Under the pieces are notes generated by a model that searched no databases, was not told the origin of the DNA, and worked only from the letters and a program-made list of their open reading frames with translations. From Paracoccaceae bacterium (lineage in GTDB: Bacteria > Pseudomonadota > Alphaproteobacteria > Rhodobacterales > Rhodobacteraceae): a DNA stretch of 32,045 bases. Location: the NCBI GenBank assembly GCA_009922885.1, contig RFUP01000002.1, positions 1 through 32,045 on the forward strand. Direction: 5' to 3'. The stretch's first letter is position 1; the number at the start of each line of letters is the position of its first letter. Below, piece by piece: positions 1 through 8,437 of this stretch. The translations under genes and the position numbers were made by a program.

Positions 1-2
1 CA

Positions 3-1529
3 GCGCTGCGCAATGGGTTGGAGCAGGCGCTGGTGTTGTCCGGGATGTTGCCCGATGGCTTGCCCGCGCTCTTCAAGAGTGCGCGGCAGGCCTTGAGCGG
101 ACATGAGCATCTGATCGGGCTATTGGGGGATTCCTTGGTGGCCGAACCGCCGCTTCTGGCGCGCGACGGTGGATTTGTGGCCACGGGATATGATGCCGAA
201 CTCGACGAGATGCGCCAGTTGCGGGATGAAGGGCGCGGTGTGATTGCGCGGATGCAGACGGAATATGCCGATCTGACTGGAATTCCCTCGCTGAAGATCA
301 AACATAACAACGTTTTGGGCTATTTTGTGGAGATCACCTCCACACATGCCGACAAACTGTTGAGCCCTCCGCTAAACGAACAGTTCAAACATCGCCAGAC
401 CACCGCGAACCAACTCCGGTTTACCACACCTGAGTTGAGCGAGATGGAAACGCGAATTTTGAACGCGGGCGGACGGGCTATCGAGATCGAGAAGCGGATC
501 TTTGAGGAGTTGAGGCAGAACATTCTCGCAAATGCGGGGCAGGTCGGTGAAACCGCGCGGGCGCTGGCCGAGTTTGACGTGGCGGGCGGCCTGGCCGACC
601 TGAGCCGTGGTGAGGGCTGGGTGCGACCTAAAGTGGATGGTTCGCGGGTGCTTGAAATCATCGGCGGGCGGCATCCTGTGGTGGAACAGTCTCTGAATCG
701 GAAGGGTGAAGCCTTTGTGGCGAACGACGCCGATTTGGGGGCGGGAACAGACATCTGGCTGCTAACTGGCCCGAACATGGCGGGTAAGTCGACGTTTCTG
801 AGGCAGAATGCACTGATTGCGGTTCTGGCGCAGATGGGGAGTTTTGTTCCGGCAACCGAGGCCCATATCGGGGTTGTGAGCCAGTTGTTTAGCCGCGTGG
901 GGGCCAGCGATGACTTGGCCCGTGGGCGCTCTACCTTCATGGTCGAGATGGTGGAAACGGCGGCGATCCTTAATCAGGCGGACGAGCGAGCGCTGGTGAT
1001 CCTTGACGAAATCGGGCGGGGAACAGCGACTTATGACGGCCTGTCGATTGCATGGGCGACGCTGGAGCATCTGCATGAAGTGAACCGTTGCCGCGCACTG
1101 TTTGCCACGCATTACCACGAGATGACGGCGTTGGCAGGCAAACTGGGGCGGGTGGACAATGCCACGGTGAGCGTTCGCGAGCATGCGGGTGATGTGATCT
1201 TCCTGCACGAGGTGAAGAAGGGCGCTGCTGATCGGAGCTATGGGGTTCAGGTGGCGCGGTTGGCTGGACTGCCGGATTCTGTCGTTGCGCGAGCCAAGGT
1301 TGTTCTGGAAGCCTTGGAGAAGGGTGAACGGGAAGGCGGCAAGCGGCAGGTGGTGATTGATGATCTGCCGCTCTTTGCGGCGATGGCGCCGCCGGCTTTC
1401 AAAGTGCCTGCTCAGAAGCCTTCCGCCGCGCTGGATCGTTTGCGTGATATCCACCCGGACGATTTGAGCCCAAGGGAGGCTTTGGCGGCGCTGTATGAAC
1501 TGCGGGAAATCCTGAAAGCAGAAGAATAA
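3..1529 (+). CDS. mutS: DNA mismatch repair protein MutS (5' truncated by window edge)
   Basis: MutS recognises base mismatches and small loops in newly made DNA and, as an ATP-driven clamp, recruits MutL. Only the C-terminal ~508 residues are visible (full-length family members are about 850-880). The reading frame stays open to base 3 (ALRNGLEQA), so the TTG at 18 in the ORF track is not the real start. The visible part holds the core/lever and clamp domains, then the ABC-type ATPase: Walker [11 protein letters not shown] at about residue 250, Walker B with [14 protein letters not shown], and the switch ATHYHEM. The end carries the usual helix-rich dimerisation tail. The gene converges on grpE, with only 21 bases between the two stop codons, filled by a hairpin terminator. 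If the origin at 13.2 kb is correct, mutS is transcribed against leftward replication. Identification is secure; only the N-terminus is unseen. Confidence 0.97.
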   Translation, partial: ALRNGLEQALVLSGMLPDGLPALFKSARQALSGHEHLIGLLGDSLVAEPPLLARDGGFVATGYDAELDEMRQLRDEGRGVIARMQTEYADLTGIPSLKIKHNNVLGYFVEITSTHADKLLSPPLNEQFKHRQTTANQLRFTTPELSEMETRILNAGGRAIEIEKRIFEELRQNILANAGQVGETARALAEFDVAGGLADLSRGEGWVRPKVDGSRVLEIIGGRHPVVEQSLNRKGEAFVANDADLGAGTDIWLLTGPNMAGKSTFLRQNALIAVLAQMGSFVPATEAHIGVVSQLFSRVGASDDLARGRSTFMVEMVETAAILNQADERALVILDEIGRGTATYDGLSIAWATLEHLHEVNRCRALFATHYHEMTALAGKLGRVDNATVSVREHAGDVIFLHEVKKGAADRSYGVQVARLAGLPDSVVARAKVVLEALEKGEREGGKRQVVIDDLPLFAAMAPPAFKVPAQKPSAALDRLRDIHPDDLSPREALAALYELREILKAEE

Positions 1530-1551
1530 AGGCGCCCGAAGGCGCCTTTTT
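1528..1551. terminator. Bidirectional intrinsic terminator shared by mutS and grpE
   Basis: A 9-bp perfect stem, AAAGGCGCC / GGCGCCTTT, with a CGAA tetraloop sits exactly between the two convergent stop codons. A T-run follows on the + strand (TTTTT), and the A-run on the left arm gives a T-run for the - strand transcript. It should therefore stop both mutS and grpE mRNAs. Confidence 0.85.
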
Positions 1552-2117
1552 CAGTTCTTTGGCATCGACGACACGCCAACTTGCGCGGGTCGCAAAAGGC
1601 GGTCGTGCAGCATGAAGCCTTCAGCCGCGACCTGAATAATGTCACCCGCTTTGGTACCGGGCACCGGGGCTTCGAACATGGCCTGATGGTGCTGCGGATC
1701 AAAGGCATCACCCACTTGCGGGGCAATGATCGTGATGCCGTGCTTGGCGAAAATGTTGAGCAGTTCGCGCATGGTTAGCTCAATGCCTTCAAGAAGAGGG
1801 CCGAACGTGGCGCGCTGTTCATCGGTGGCGGCGTCAAGCGCACGCTTCATGTTGTCATAGACCGGAAGCATATCGCGGGCGAGTTTGGAGCCGCCATATT
1901 GTTCGGCCTCACGGCGATCACGGTCTGCGCGCTTGCGGCTGTTTTCCGCATCGGCCAGCGCACGCATCCACTTGTCTTTATAGTCGTCACGTTCTGCGCG
2001 AAGGGAGTCTACCTGCACATCCGCGTCGGAAATCTCTTCTGCGAAATCGGCATTCTCTTCGAGTTCCGCATCCAGAAGATCATCAAGAAATTCGGGCTCT
2101 TTTCCGGGCTTGGCCAT
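1551..2117 (-). CDS. grpE: Nucleotide exchange factor GrpE
   Basis: GrpE releases ADP from DnaK (Hsp70) and so drives the chaperone cycle; it acts as a cytosolic dimer. The 188-residue length fits the family. There is an acidic N-terminus, then a long charged helix (about residues 25-90, containing RAERDDYKDKWMRALADAENSRKRADRDRREAE), then the beta-rich DnaK-binding domain with GDAFDPQHHQAM and a C-terminal RLLRPAQVGVS. The ORF track starts two codons earlier (2123), but the Shine-Dalgarno AGAGG is 2 bases from that ATG and 8 bases from the ATG at 2117, so I chose the latter. The 2123 ATG overlaps the hrcA stop as TAATG, so translation is coupled to hrcA. No dnaK/dnaJ lies nearby, so the partner genes must be elsewhere. 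Product certain, exact start less so. Confidence 0.95.
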   Translation of the reverse strand: MAKPGKEPEFLDDLLDAELEENADFAEEISDADVQVDSLRAERDDYKDKWMRALADAENSRKRADRDRREAEQYGGSKLARDMLPVYDNMKRALDAATDEQRATFGPLLEGIELTMRELLNIFAKHGITIIAPQVGDAFDPQHHQAMFEAPVPGTKAGDIIQVAAEGFMLHDRLLRPAQVGVSSMPKN

Positions 2118-2122
2118 GCTCA

Positions 2123-3205
2123 TTACCTCTCAGTACGGTCACCGATCATACGACCTACCAGTTGCGCGGTGTAATCCACGATCGGAACAATCCTGCCATA
2201 GTTCAGACGGGTTGGCCCGATGACGCCGATAGCGCCGATGATCTTTCGGTCAGCGTTCATATATGGAGAAACCACCAGAGAGGAACCCGAAAGTGAGAAA
2301 AGTTTGTTCTCTGAGCCTATGAAAATGCGCACCCCGTCGCCGCTTTCGGTCAGATCGAGGAAATCGGCGATGTCGCGCTTACGTTCAAGGTCATCGAAAA
2401 GGCTGCGGATGCGCTCCAGATCCTCTTCTTTGGTATCTGCGTTGAGCAGATTGGCGCGGCCGCGCACAATAAGGCGCTCATTGCGCCCGCCCTCATCCTC
2501 CCAGAGCACCAGACCTGATTCGACGAGTTCACGAGCGAGGGTATCGATTTCCTGACGCCGCTTCGCGATCTCGCGACGGATCACGGTTTTCATTTCAGAA
2601 AGCGTGCGGCCCTCAACAATGGAGTTGAGGAAGTTTGCGGCTTCGCGCATCGATGAGGGTGTTTGCCCGGCGGGCGGGGTAAACAAGCGGTTTTCCACCT
2701 GACCGTCCCCGAAAACGATCACCACAAGAGCACGCTCCGGCGAGAGGCTGACGAACTCAAGGTGCTTGATCGCGGCTTCATGTTTGGGCGTGAGCACGAG
2801 AGAGGCGCCGCGCGTGACACCCGAAAGCGCCGCGCCGACGCGATCCAGAAGGCTGCCCACATCGGGGGAATTGCTGCCAAGCGTTTCGTCAATCATCGCG
2901 CGGTCTTCGGCGTCGGGTGGGGCGACTTCGAGAAGCGAATCCACGAAAAGCCGAAGGCCAAGCTGCGTGGGGATGCGACCTGCAGAGATATGCGGCGATC
3001 CAAGGAGGCCGAGATACTCAAGGTCGTTCATCACGTTGCGGATCGTGGCTGCACTGACTTTTTCGGACATGGCGCGGGTGAGGGTGCGGCTCCCTACGGG
3101 ATCGCCGGACGACAGATACGACTCGACAACCCGGCGGAAGACCTCGCGGGAGCGGTCGTTCATCTCGCTCAGAATGTTTGTGCCGTCATTCATGCCAGAA
3201 CCCAT
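2123..3205 (-). CDS. hrcA: Heat-inducible transcriptional repressor HrcA
   Basis: HrcA represses chaperone genes (typically groESL or dnaK) by binding CIRCE operators, and its activity depends on GroEL. The 360-residue length fits. The N-terminus is a winged helix (about residues 15-90: [56 protein letters not shown]), followed by GAF-like and dimerisation regions; the end has [22 protein letters not shown], a family hallmark. It is the first gene of hrcA-grpE. Two starts are possible: 3205, or the internal ATG at 3193. A candidate promoter (3214-3242) would place the transcript start near the first ATG, which favours the second. I see no CIRCE element (TTAGCACTC-N9-GAGTGCTAA) upstream, so autorepression through CIRCE is not supported here. 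Confidence 0.95.
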   Translation of the reverse strand: MGSGMNDGTNILSEMNDRSREVFRRVVESYLSSGDPVGSRTLTRAMSEKVSAATIRNVMNDLEYLGLLGSPHISAGRIPTQLGLRLFVDSLLEVAPPDAEDRAMIDETLGSNSPDVGSLLDRVGAALSGVTRGASLVLTPKHEAAIKHLEFVSLSPERALVVIVFGDGQVENRLFTPPAGQTPSSMREAANFLNSIVEGRTLSEMKTVIRREIAKRRQEIDTLARELVESGLVLWEDEGGRNERLIVRGRANLLNADTKEEDLERIRSLFDDLERKRDIADFLDLTESGDGVRIFIGSENKLFSLSGSSLVVSPYMNADRKIIGAIGVIGPTRLNYGRIVPIVDYTAQLVGRMIGDRTER

Positions 3206-3213
3206 GACACCGC

Positions 3214-3242
3214 AGTTAAAGAGTAAGGCGCGGAATGGTCAA
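3214..3242 (-). promoter_or_regulatory. Candidate sigma-70-type promoter for hrcA-grpE
   Basis: Read on the - strand: TTGACC (5 of 6 to TTGACA), a 17-base spacer, then TTAACT as a weak -10. The expected start of transcription falls at or just past the first hrcA ATG. Motif and spacing only; no experimental support. Confidence 0.35.
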
Positions 3243-3256
3243 TCGCACTTGCGCCT

Positions 3257-3272
3257 CAGGGGCGGGCCCCTG
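3257..3272. repeat. 7-bp GC-rich inverted repeat in the hrcA/rph intergenic region
   Basis: CAGGGGC-GG-GCCCCTG is a perfect inverted repeat with a 2-base centre. It lies about 30 bases before the rph start and about 50 bases before hrcA. The loop is too short for a good RNA hairpin and no T-run follows, so a DNA-binding operator is at least as likely as a terminator. Its role is unknown. Confidence 0.4.
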
Positions 3273-3302
3273 TATCCCCAAGACAAACGAAAGGATCCTT
3301 TT

Positions 3303-4019
3303 ATGCGCCCGTCTGGAAGAAAATTAAGCGAAATGCGGCCGATTTCAATCGAGACCGGAGTAGTGAAACATGCTGAAGGGTCTTGCCTGATCAAAGTGGG
3401 CGACACGCATGTGCTGTGCACCGCAACGCTGGAAGAGCGGGTGCCGCCTTTCGTGAAGGGGTCTGGCCTTGGTTGGGTGACGGCGGAATACGGGATGCTG
3501 CCGCGTTCGACTTCGAGCCGGATGCGCCGCGAGGCGGCCTCTGGAAAGCAGGGTGGCCGGACCGTTGAAATCCAGCGCCTGATCGGGCGTTCGCTGCGGG
3601 CGGGTGTGGATCGCGTTGCTTTGGGTGAGCGGCAGATCACGGTTGACTGCGACGTGCTTCAGGCGGATGGCGGCACGCGCTGCGCATCGATCACTGGTGG
3701 CTGGGTGGCCCTGCGGATTGCGGTGGATAAGTTGCTCAAGGCGGGCGTGATCTCGACCAATCCTTTGGAATTCCCTGTGGCTGCCGTTTCTTGCGGGATC
3801 TATGCGGGCCAACCGGTGTTGGACCTTGATTATCCCGAGGACAGCGAAGCAGGCGTTGACGGTAACTTCGTGATGCTGGGCGATGGACGTTTGGTGGAAG
3901 TCCAGATGTCGGCGGAAGGCGCGACCTTCACGCGCGCTCAGATGGATGAATTGCTGGGATTGGCCGAGAAGGGCGTCTCCGAACTGGTCGCAGCACAGCG
4001 GGCGGCGGTAGATGCGTAA
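3303..4019 (+). CDS. rph: Ribonuclease PH
   Basis: RNase PH is a phosphate-dependent 3'-5' exoribonuclease that trims tRNA 3' ends; it works as a hexamer. The ORF track extends far upstream (2766) across the antisense of hrcA, but the true start is the ATG at 3303, giving 238 residues, the usual length. It begins [14 protein letters not shown] and is preceded by AAAGGA at about 7 bases. Family motifs: [44 protein letters not shown] (phosphate-binding arginine region), [15 protein letters not shown] and [10 protein letters not shown]. It is the first gene of rph-rdgB-hemW-ybaN; its stop overlaps the rdgB start by 8 bases, so translation is probably coupled. Confidence 0.97.
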   Translation: MRPSGRKLSEMRPISIETGVVKHAEGSCLIKVGDTHVLCTATLEERVPPFVKGSGLGWVTAEYGMLPRSTSSRMRREAASGKQGGRTVEIQRLIGRSLRAGVDRVALGERQITVDCDVLQADGGTRCASITGGWVALRIAVDKLLKAGVISTNPLEFPVAAVSCGIYAGQPVLDLDYPEDSEAGVDGNFVMLGDGRLVEVQMSAEGATFTRAQMDELLGLAEKGVSELVAAQRAAVDA

Positions 4020-4620
4020 GTTTTCGGGCGATCGGCTCTTGGTGGCCACCCACAACAAGGGGAAGCTTGAGGAGATCGCGGATCTTCTCAAGCCTTTCGG
4101 TGTGACTGTGGTAGGCGCTGCCGAGATGGGGTTGCCCGAGCCGGAGGAAACCGGAACCACGTTTGTGGAGAATGCGCGGATCAAGGCGCATGCGGCGGCG
4201 CAGGCAACCGGTTTGCCCGCGCTTTCGGATGACAGTGGCTTGGCGGTTGATGCCCTTGATGGAGCGCCTGGCGTTTATACGGCAGATTGGGCCGAAACAG
4301 AGTCTGGTCGAGACTTTGTGATGGCGATGGAAAAGACCCATGCCGCCGTTTTGGCGACAGGCAAATCGCAGCCTTGGACGGCACGGTTTTGCTGCACACT
4401 GGTGCTTGCGTGGCCGGATGGTCATGACGAGGTTTTTCCGGGGGCGGTTGAGGGGCGGCTAACCTGGCCGATGCGGGGCGATCTTGGGCACGGGTATGAC
4501 CCCATGTTCATACCCGAGGGATTCGAAACGACGTTCGGCGAGATGGACCGTTGGGAAAAGAACCGAATGAGCCACAGGGCGGACGCCTTTCAAAAACTTG
4601 TGACGGGCTGTTTTGGCTGA
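4012..4620 (+). CDS. rdgB: XTP/dITP diphosphatase (RdgB/HAM1 family)
   Basis: This enzyme hydrolyses dITP, dXTP and their ribo forms to monophosphates, keeping deaminated purines out of DNA and RNA. The 202-residue length is typical. Motifs: [12 protein letters not shown] at the N-terminus (nucleotide/phosphate binding), [29 protein letters not shown] (metal and substrate site), [13 protein letters not shown] and the C-terminal [10 protein letters not shown]. It starts inside the end of rph and overlaps the start of hemW by 8 bases. Pairing of rph with rdgB is common in proteobacteria. Nothing is missing or altered in the motifs I can see. Confidence 0.97.
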   Translation: MRKFSGDRLLVATHNKGKLEEIADLLKPFGVTVVGAAEMGLPEPEETGTTFVENARIKAHAAAQATGLPALSDDSGLAVDALDGAPGVYTADWAETESGRDFVMAMEKTHAAVLATGKSQPWTARFCCTLVLAWPDGHDEVFPGAVEGRLTWPMRGDLGHGYDPMFIPEGFETTFGEMDRWEKNRMSHRADAFQKLVTGCFG

Positions 4621-5767
4621 GGATTGGCAAAACGGGGGCTTTGCCGCTTATGTCCATTGGCCCTTTTGTGCGGCCAAATGCCCGTATTGCGACTTCAACA
4701 GCCATGTTTCGCGGAGCATTGACCAGAAACGCTGGCTTGACGCGTATGTTTCCGAAATCGATCGCTATGCCGAGGAGGTTGGCGGGCGGGCGCTGACCTC
4801 GATCTTCTTTGGGGGCGGGACGCCCTCTTTGATGGACCCCGATGTGGTGAAAGCGGTAATCGACCGACTTCGTCTACATTGGCCCGCTGTGAATAATCTG
4901 GAAGTGACGCTTGAGGCGAACCCGGGATCAGTCGAGTCGGGGCGGTTTAGAGCCTATTCGGAGGCTGGAGTGAACCGGATTTCCATGGGCATTCAATCGC
5001 TGCGTGATGACGATTTGAGGCGTTTGGGCCGGATACATACGGTTGAGGAGGCAAAGAAGGCGTTCGATATCGCCCGCAACCAGTTCGAACGTGTGAGCTT
5101 CGACCTGATCTATGCGCGCCAACAGCAAACGCCGGAGGAGTGGCGGAAGGAGCTGGCCGAAGCCCTCTCAATGACCATCGACCATCTTTCGCTCTACCAA
5201 CTGACAATCGAGGAGGGGACAGCTTTCGGGGATCGCTACAAGGCTGGTAAGTTGCGAGATCTGCCTGCGGAAGACTCCGCCTCCGAGATGTACGAGATTA
5301 CCCAAGAGATTTGCGAGCGCTTCGGCATGCCGGCCTACGAGATTTCCAATCACGCGAAAGCTGGAGCGGAGTCTCAGCACAATATCGTGTATTGGCGCTA
5401 CGGTGACTATCTAGGTATTGGGCCGGGCGCCCATGGTCGGCTTACATTGGGCGGCACGCGCCACGCCACCGAAGGCTTCAGGGAGCCGGGAAGGTGGCTC
5501 GCTGCCGTTGGTGGAGGATCGGGCGAAAGCGTGCGGGATGTGCTTGAGGCCGAAGATGCGGCGAGTGAATTCCTTCTTATGGGTCTACGGCTTCGGGACG
5601 GCATAGATGCTGAGCGCTTCGAGCGTATTTCCGGCCGCCCCTTGAATGCCGAGCGTTTAGGCTATTTGCTTGAGATAGGAATGGTGGAGTGCGCTGGCGC
5701 AACTGTGCGCGCGACAGACTCCGGGCGTATGGTTCTGAATGCCGTTATTGGCGAACTCTTGAGGTGA
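4613..5767 (+). CDS. hemW: Radical SAM heme chaperone HemW
   Basis: HemW is a radical-SAM family protein that binds heme and passes it to respiratory proteins. It is often mislabelled oxygen-independent coproporphyrinogen oxidase. Evidence for HemW rather than HemN: the cluster motif reads [10 protein letters not shown], with phenylalanine where HemN has a fourth cysteine, and the HNxxYW signature is present (HNIVYW at about residue 255). Other motifs are [30 protein letters not shown] and GIGPGAHG. At 384 residues it matches HemW. The start is a TTG; an in-frame TGA at 4601 leaves no ATG upstream, and the protein opening [18 protein letters not shown] fits relatives. It overlaps rdgB by 8 bases and precedes the ybaN-like gene by 3 bases. 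Confidence 0.93.
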   Translation: MAEDWQNGGFAAYVHWPFCAAKCPYCDFNSHVSRSIDQKRWLDAYVSEIDRYAEEVGGRALTSIFFGGGTPSLMDPDVVKAVIDRLRLHWPAVNNLEVTLEANPGSVESGRFRAYSEAGVNRISMGIQSLRDDDLRRLGRIHTVEEAKKAFDIARNQFERVSFDLIYARQQQTPEEWRKELAEALSMTIDHLSLYQLTIEEGTAFGDRYKAGKLRDLPAEDSASEMYEITQEICERFGMPAYEISNHAKAGAESQHNIVYWRYGDYLGIGPGAHGRLTLGGTRHATEGFREPGRWLAAVGGGSGESVRDVLEAEDAASEFLLMGLRLRDGIDAERFERISGRPLNAERLGYLLEIGMVECAGATVRATDSGRMVLNAVIGELLR

Positions 5768-5770
5768 TTG

Positions 5771-6124
5771 ATGCGGTTTGTCTGGGCTCTTGCGGGGTTG
5801 GTGAGCCTGGCTTTGGCCCTGATCGGTATCGTACTGCCGCTTTTGCCGACAGTTCCCTTCCTACTGCTGGCCGCCTTTTGCTTCGCGCGATCGTCTGAAC
5901 GGCTGCACTCTTGGCTCATCAATCACAAAACACTCGGCCCGCCGATCCTTGAGTGGCAAGAACGCGGTTCAATTAACCGACGCGGAAAGCGTTTGGCAAC
6001 GCTTTCCATCGCGGTTGTGTTCTGCATTTCGCTGGCGCTTGGCCTGCGCCCGATGATTTTGGGCATTCAAGCGCTTTGCCTTGCTGGCGTGCTGACGTTT
6101 ATCTGGACGCGACCTAGCGCGTAG
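5771..6124 (+). CDS. DUF454/YbaN-family inner-membrane protein
   Basis: A small membrane protein (117 residues) of the DUF454 (YbaN) family, whose function is not known. The signature GIVLPLLPTVPFLLLAAFCFARSS spans about residues 18-42. There are about three to four hydrophobic segments: two near the N-terminus (7-26 and 28-42) and two near the C-terminus (about 75-90 and 96-112), with a central soluble stretch SERLHSWLINHKTLGPPILEWQERGSI. I chose the ATG at 5771 over the TTG at 5768 because GAGG lies 6 bases before it, overlapping the hemW stop region. The gene ends head-on into parB: the two stop codons overlap by 11 bases with no hairpin between. Family call firm, role unknown. Confidence 0.88.
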   Translation: MRFVWALAGLVSLALALIGIVLPLLPTVPFLLLAAFCFARSSERLHSWLINHKTLGPPILEWQERGSINRRGKRLATLSIAVVFCISLALGLRPMILGIQALCLAGVLTFIWTRPSA

Positions 6125-7022
6125 ACGAGAGAATACGGCACAACTCGTCGAGCTGATCGAGCGTCTCGTAGCGAATCACGATTTGACCCGCCTCTTGGCC
6201 GTTGTTGTGCAGAATCTCGACCGACATTTTCAGATTCGCCGCCAGATCTGCCTCCAATGCCCGTGTATCAGCATCTTTTTCAGCCTTCGGGCGGCTTTGC
6301 TTGGCACCACCCTCGGTGAAAATGTTCGATACAGGCTTTTTCGCGAGCTTCTCTGCTTCGCGAACGGAAAGCCCATCCTTGATAATCTTGCGAGCCGCCG
6401 TGATCGGGTCATCCATTGTGATCAAAGCGCGGGCGTGGCCGGCTGACAGCCTGCCTTCACGCACGTGCTCGACCACTTCTTCGGGCAAGGACAGAAGGCG
6501 CAGGAGGTTGGCGATATGGCTCCGGCTTTTGCCTAGGGCTTCGGCAAGACGCTCTTGGGTGTGGCCAAAGCGATCCATCAGCTGACGATACCCTGCGGCT
6601 TCTTCTATCGCATTCAGATCGGCGCGCTGAATGTTCTCAATGATAGCGATTTCAAGGACTTCCGTGTCGTCCAGCTCCCGAACGAGAACCGGAACGGTGT
6701 GAAGTTGGGCGATCTGCGAAGCGCGCCAGCGGCGTTCGCCGGCGACGATTTCATAATCTCCCGCGCGACCAGGACGAGGGCGGACGATTAGCGGCTGCAG
6801 GACGCCCTTTTCGCGGATCGAGGATGCAAGCTCCTGCAAGGCGTCGTCGTTGAACGTGCGCCGGGGCTGAGTTGGATTAGCGAAAATCTTCTCGACCGGA
6901 ACGAACATGTCAGGCCGACGCGCCGCCGAGGCCTCGATGGCCGGTGCAGCGGGGGCGACATCGGCCATTAATGCCGAAAGACCACGGCCAAGACCTCTGG
7001 ATTTATTCGTTTTATCGCTCAT
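6114..7022 (-). CDS. parB: Chromosome partitioning protein ParB
   Basis: ParB binds parS sites, slides onto neighbouring DNA as a CTP-dependent clamp, and loads SMC and guides ParA to segregate new origins. The 302-residue protein has the N-terminal ParA-interacting peptide (KSRGLGRGLSALM), the CTP-binding domain with PTQPRRTF, EKGVLQPLIVRP, IVAGERRWRA and ENIQRADLNAIEEA, then the helix-turn-helix parS reader (GHTQERLAEALGKSRSHIANLLRLL, about residues 150-175) and a C-terminal dimerisation domain. Its SD is GGAG 6 bases before the ATG; only one base separates it from the parA stop. Cognate parS sites lie in rsmG and at the mnmG start, and a near match lies between hslU and hslV. It is the last gene of the rho operon and converges on the ybaN-like gene. 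Confidence 0.97.
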   Translation of the reverse strand: MSDKTNKSRGLGRGLSALMADVAPAAPAIEASAARRPDMFVPVEKIFANPTQPRRTFNDDALQELASSIREKGVLQPLIVRPRPGRAGDYEIVAGERRWRASQIAQLHTVPVLVRELDDTEVLEIAIIENIQRADLNAIEEAAGYRQLMDRFGHTQERLAEALGKSRSHIANLLRLLSLPEEVVEHVREGRLSAGHARALITMDDPITAARKIIKDGLSVREAEKLAKKPVSNIFTEGGAKQSRPKAEKDADTRALEADLAANLKMSVEILHNNGQEAGQIVIRYETLDQLDELCRILSSTR

Positions 7023-7023
7023 T

Positions 7024-7845
7024 TCACACTCCAGCTACTGCAACAAGCTCAGGATAGCGGCGCAGGACTTCCTTTGCCAACTCGACATAGGCTTGAGATC
7101 CTTTGGATTGCGGATCGTATTCCAGCACCGGCATGGCGAAGGAGGGCGCCTCGCTCAATCGGACATTTCGCGGGATGACGGTCTGGAACACGACATCGCC
7201 CAGATTGGCGCGGGCATCGGCCTCAACCTGTTGCGAAAGATTGTTCCGCGCATCATACATCGTGAGAACAACGCCTTCGATGCGAAGCTTCGGGTTGGCG
7301 GCCTGACGCACCTCACGGATCGTCATCATAAGCTGGCTCAGGCCTTCCAGCGCGAAAAACTCTGATTGCAGCGGCACAAGAACAGAATGCGCAGCAACCA
7401 TGGCATTTACGGTCAGCAAATTGAGCGACGGCGGGCAGTCGATAAGGATAAAATCGAAGACGAAATCGTCCATAGCGCGCTGGTGAAGCGCGTCGTGGAG
7501 CATGAAGCTGCGCTTCTCATTTGCGACAAGCTCCATGTCCGCCGAGGAAAGATCTACCGTGGCTGGGATGATGCAAAGGCCTTCCACGCGCGTACGCTGG
7601 ATGGCTTTATGAAGATCGACGTCTTCGAGGATGAGTTCGTAGGTGGTGAGTTCACGGTCATCGGGCTCAATTCCCAATCCCGTGGACGCGTTACCCTGAG
7701 GATCAAGATCAACAAGGAGAACCCGCATGCCCAAAGCAGTGAGGGCCGCGCCAAGGTTGATCGCAGTGGTGGTCTTGCCAACACCGCCCTTTTGGTTCGC
7801 GACGGCAATGATTCGCGTATGGCTTGTGCGCGTAGGGTCAGACAC
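7024..7845 (-). CDS. parA: Chromosome partitioning ATPase ParA
   Basis: ParA is a deviant-Walker ATPase that forms ATP-dependent dimers on the nucleoid; ParB-parS complexes follow its gradient. Its 273 residues carry the deviant Walker A KGGVGKTTTAINLGAAL at about residues 19-35, LLVDLDPQGNASTGLG (Walker A'), IPATVDLSSADMEL and the Walker B region FILIDCPPSLNLLTVNA. The start is GTG, 8 bases inside rsmG, with SD AAGGGA 7 bases upstream embedded in the rsmG C-terminal codons. A short near-palindrome GGGAAATTCCC (7846-7856) covers this SD. It has no long N-terminal DNA-binding domain, so it is the chromosomal Soj-like type rather than a plasmid type. Confidence 0.97.
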   Translation of the reverse strand: MSDPTRTSHTRIIAVANQKGGVGKTTTAINLGAALTALGMRVLLVDLDPQGNASTGLGIEPDDRELTTYELILEDVDLHKAIQRTRVEGLCIIPATVDLSSADMELVANEKRSFMLHDALHQRAMDDFVFDFILIDCPPSLNLLTVNAMVAAHSVLVPLQSEFFALEGLSQLMMTIREVRQAANPKLRIEGVVLTMYDARNNLSQQVEADARANLGDVVFQTVIPRNVRLSEAPSFAMPVLEYDPQSKGSQAYVELAKEVLRRYPELVAVAGV

Positions 7846-8437
7846 GGGAAATTCCCTTAATTTTTAGAATTACTGCTTGATCGTCCGTGGCGCTTTTACA
7901 GGCTTCGTGGCTGAAGGACCATTGGCTTTGCATCTCGGCTAGCTCTTCTTGCCAGCGCGCACCCTTGGGGAAAAGACACATGCCGTCGGGCCCCAAATGC
8001 CTTAGTGCCAAGGGGGTGAGCGTTTTCAGGTCTGCCAGCGCGCGGGCTGATACGACGGAGGCGTTTTGTGGTTCCGCTTGCTCGATGCGCTCTGCGATGA
8101 CGGTTGCGGATGATCCCGTTTCTCGCAAGGCGGTTCGCAGAAACGTCGCCTTGCGTTTATCGCTCTCGATCAAAGTGACTTTTTTGACGGGATGAAAATC
8201 CGCAGCGCAAATCGCAATGACTATACCCGGAAACCCGCCGCCCGATCCCAAGTCCACCCAGTGATCCACAGGGGCATCTATCAGCCGAAGCAATTGAAGG
8301 CTGTCTTCGATATGGCGCGATCGCAAATCGGTCAGTGTTGACCTCGCGATCAAATTGATCGCAGGGTTCCACTTTTCGACGAGCTTGGCGAAGACTTCCA
8401 GCCGGTCGAATGTTTCACGTGAAACATCCGCCCACAT
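7838..8437 (-). CDS. rsmG: 16S rRNA (guanine-527-N7)-methyltransferase RsmG
   Basis: RsmG (GidB) methylates G527 of 16S rRNA using SAM; loss gives low-level streptomycin resistance in several bacteria. Visible motifs: the N-terminal VSRETFDRLEVFAKLVEKWNPAINL, the SAM-binding WVDLGSGGGFPGIVIAI, LIESDKRKATFLRTALRETG and VVSARALADLKTL. I start it at the ATG at 8437, which overlaps the mnmG stop as TGATG; the track's first codon is a GTG one codon earlier. The N-terminal residues VSRET are encoded by a perfect parS palindrome (8411-8426), so this stretch serves both protein and chromosome segregation. Length about 199 residues, normal for the family. Confidence 0.96.
   Translation of the reverse strand: MWADVSRETFDRLEVFAKLVEKWNPAINLIARSTLTDLRSRHIEDSLQLLRLIDAPVDHWVDLGSGGGFPGIVIAICAADFHPVKKVTLIESDKRKATFLRTALRETGSSATVIAERIEQAEPQNASVVSARALADLKTLTPLALRHLGPDGMCLFPKGARWQEELAEMQSQWSFSHEACKSATDDQAVILKIKGISRV
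8411..8426. other. parS centromere site 1 (inside rsmG)
   Basis: TGTTTCACGTGAAACA is a perfect 16-bp palindrome identical to the classical bacterial parS consensus; the symmetry extends to 18 bp (8410-8427). It lies within the rsmG coding region, about 4.9 kb from the proposed origin and close to parA/parB. ParB binding is expected from the consensus but not shown here. Confidence 0.93.

Noticed and set aside
2766-3302. Upstream extension of the rph ORF
   Set aside because: It runs over antisense hrcA; RNase PH proteins begin at MRPSGR, which has a good SD at 3303.
3206-3302. CIRCE operator upstream of hrcA
   Set aside because: I looked for TTAGCACTC-N9-GAGTGCTAA and variants and saw none.
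6463-6468. CACGTG core within parB
   Set aside because: The flanks (ACG / CTC) do not match the TTT / AAA arms of parS.
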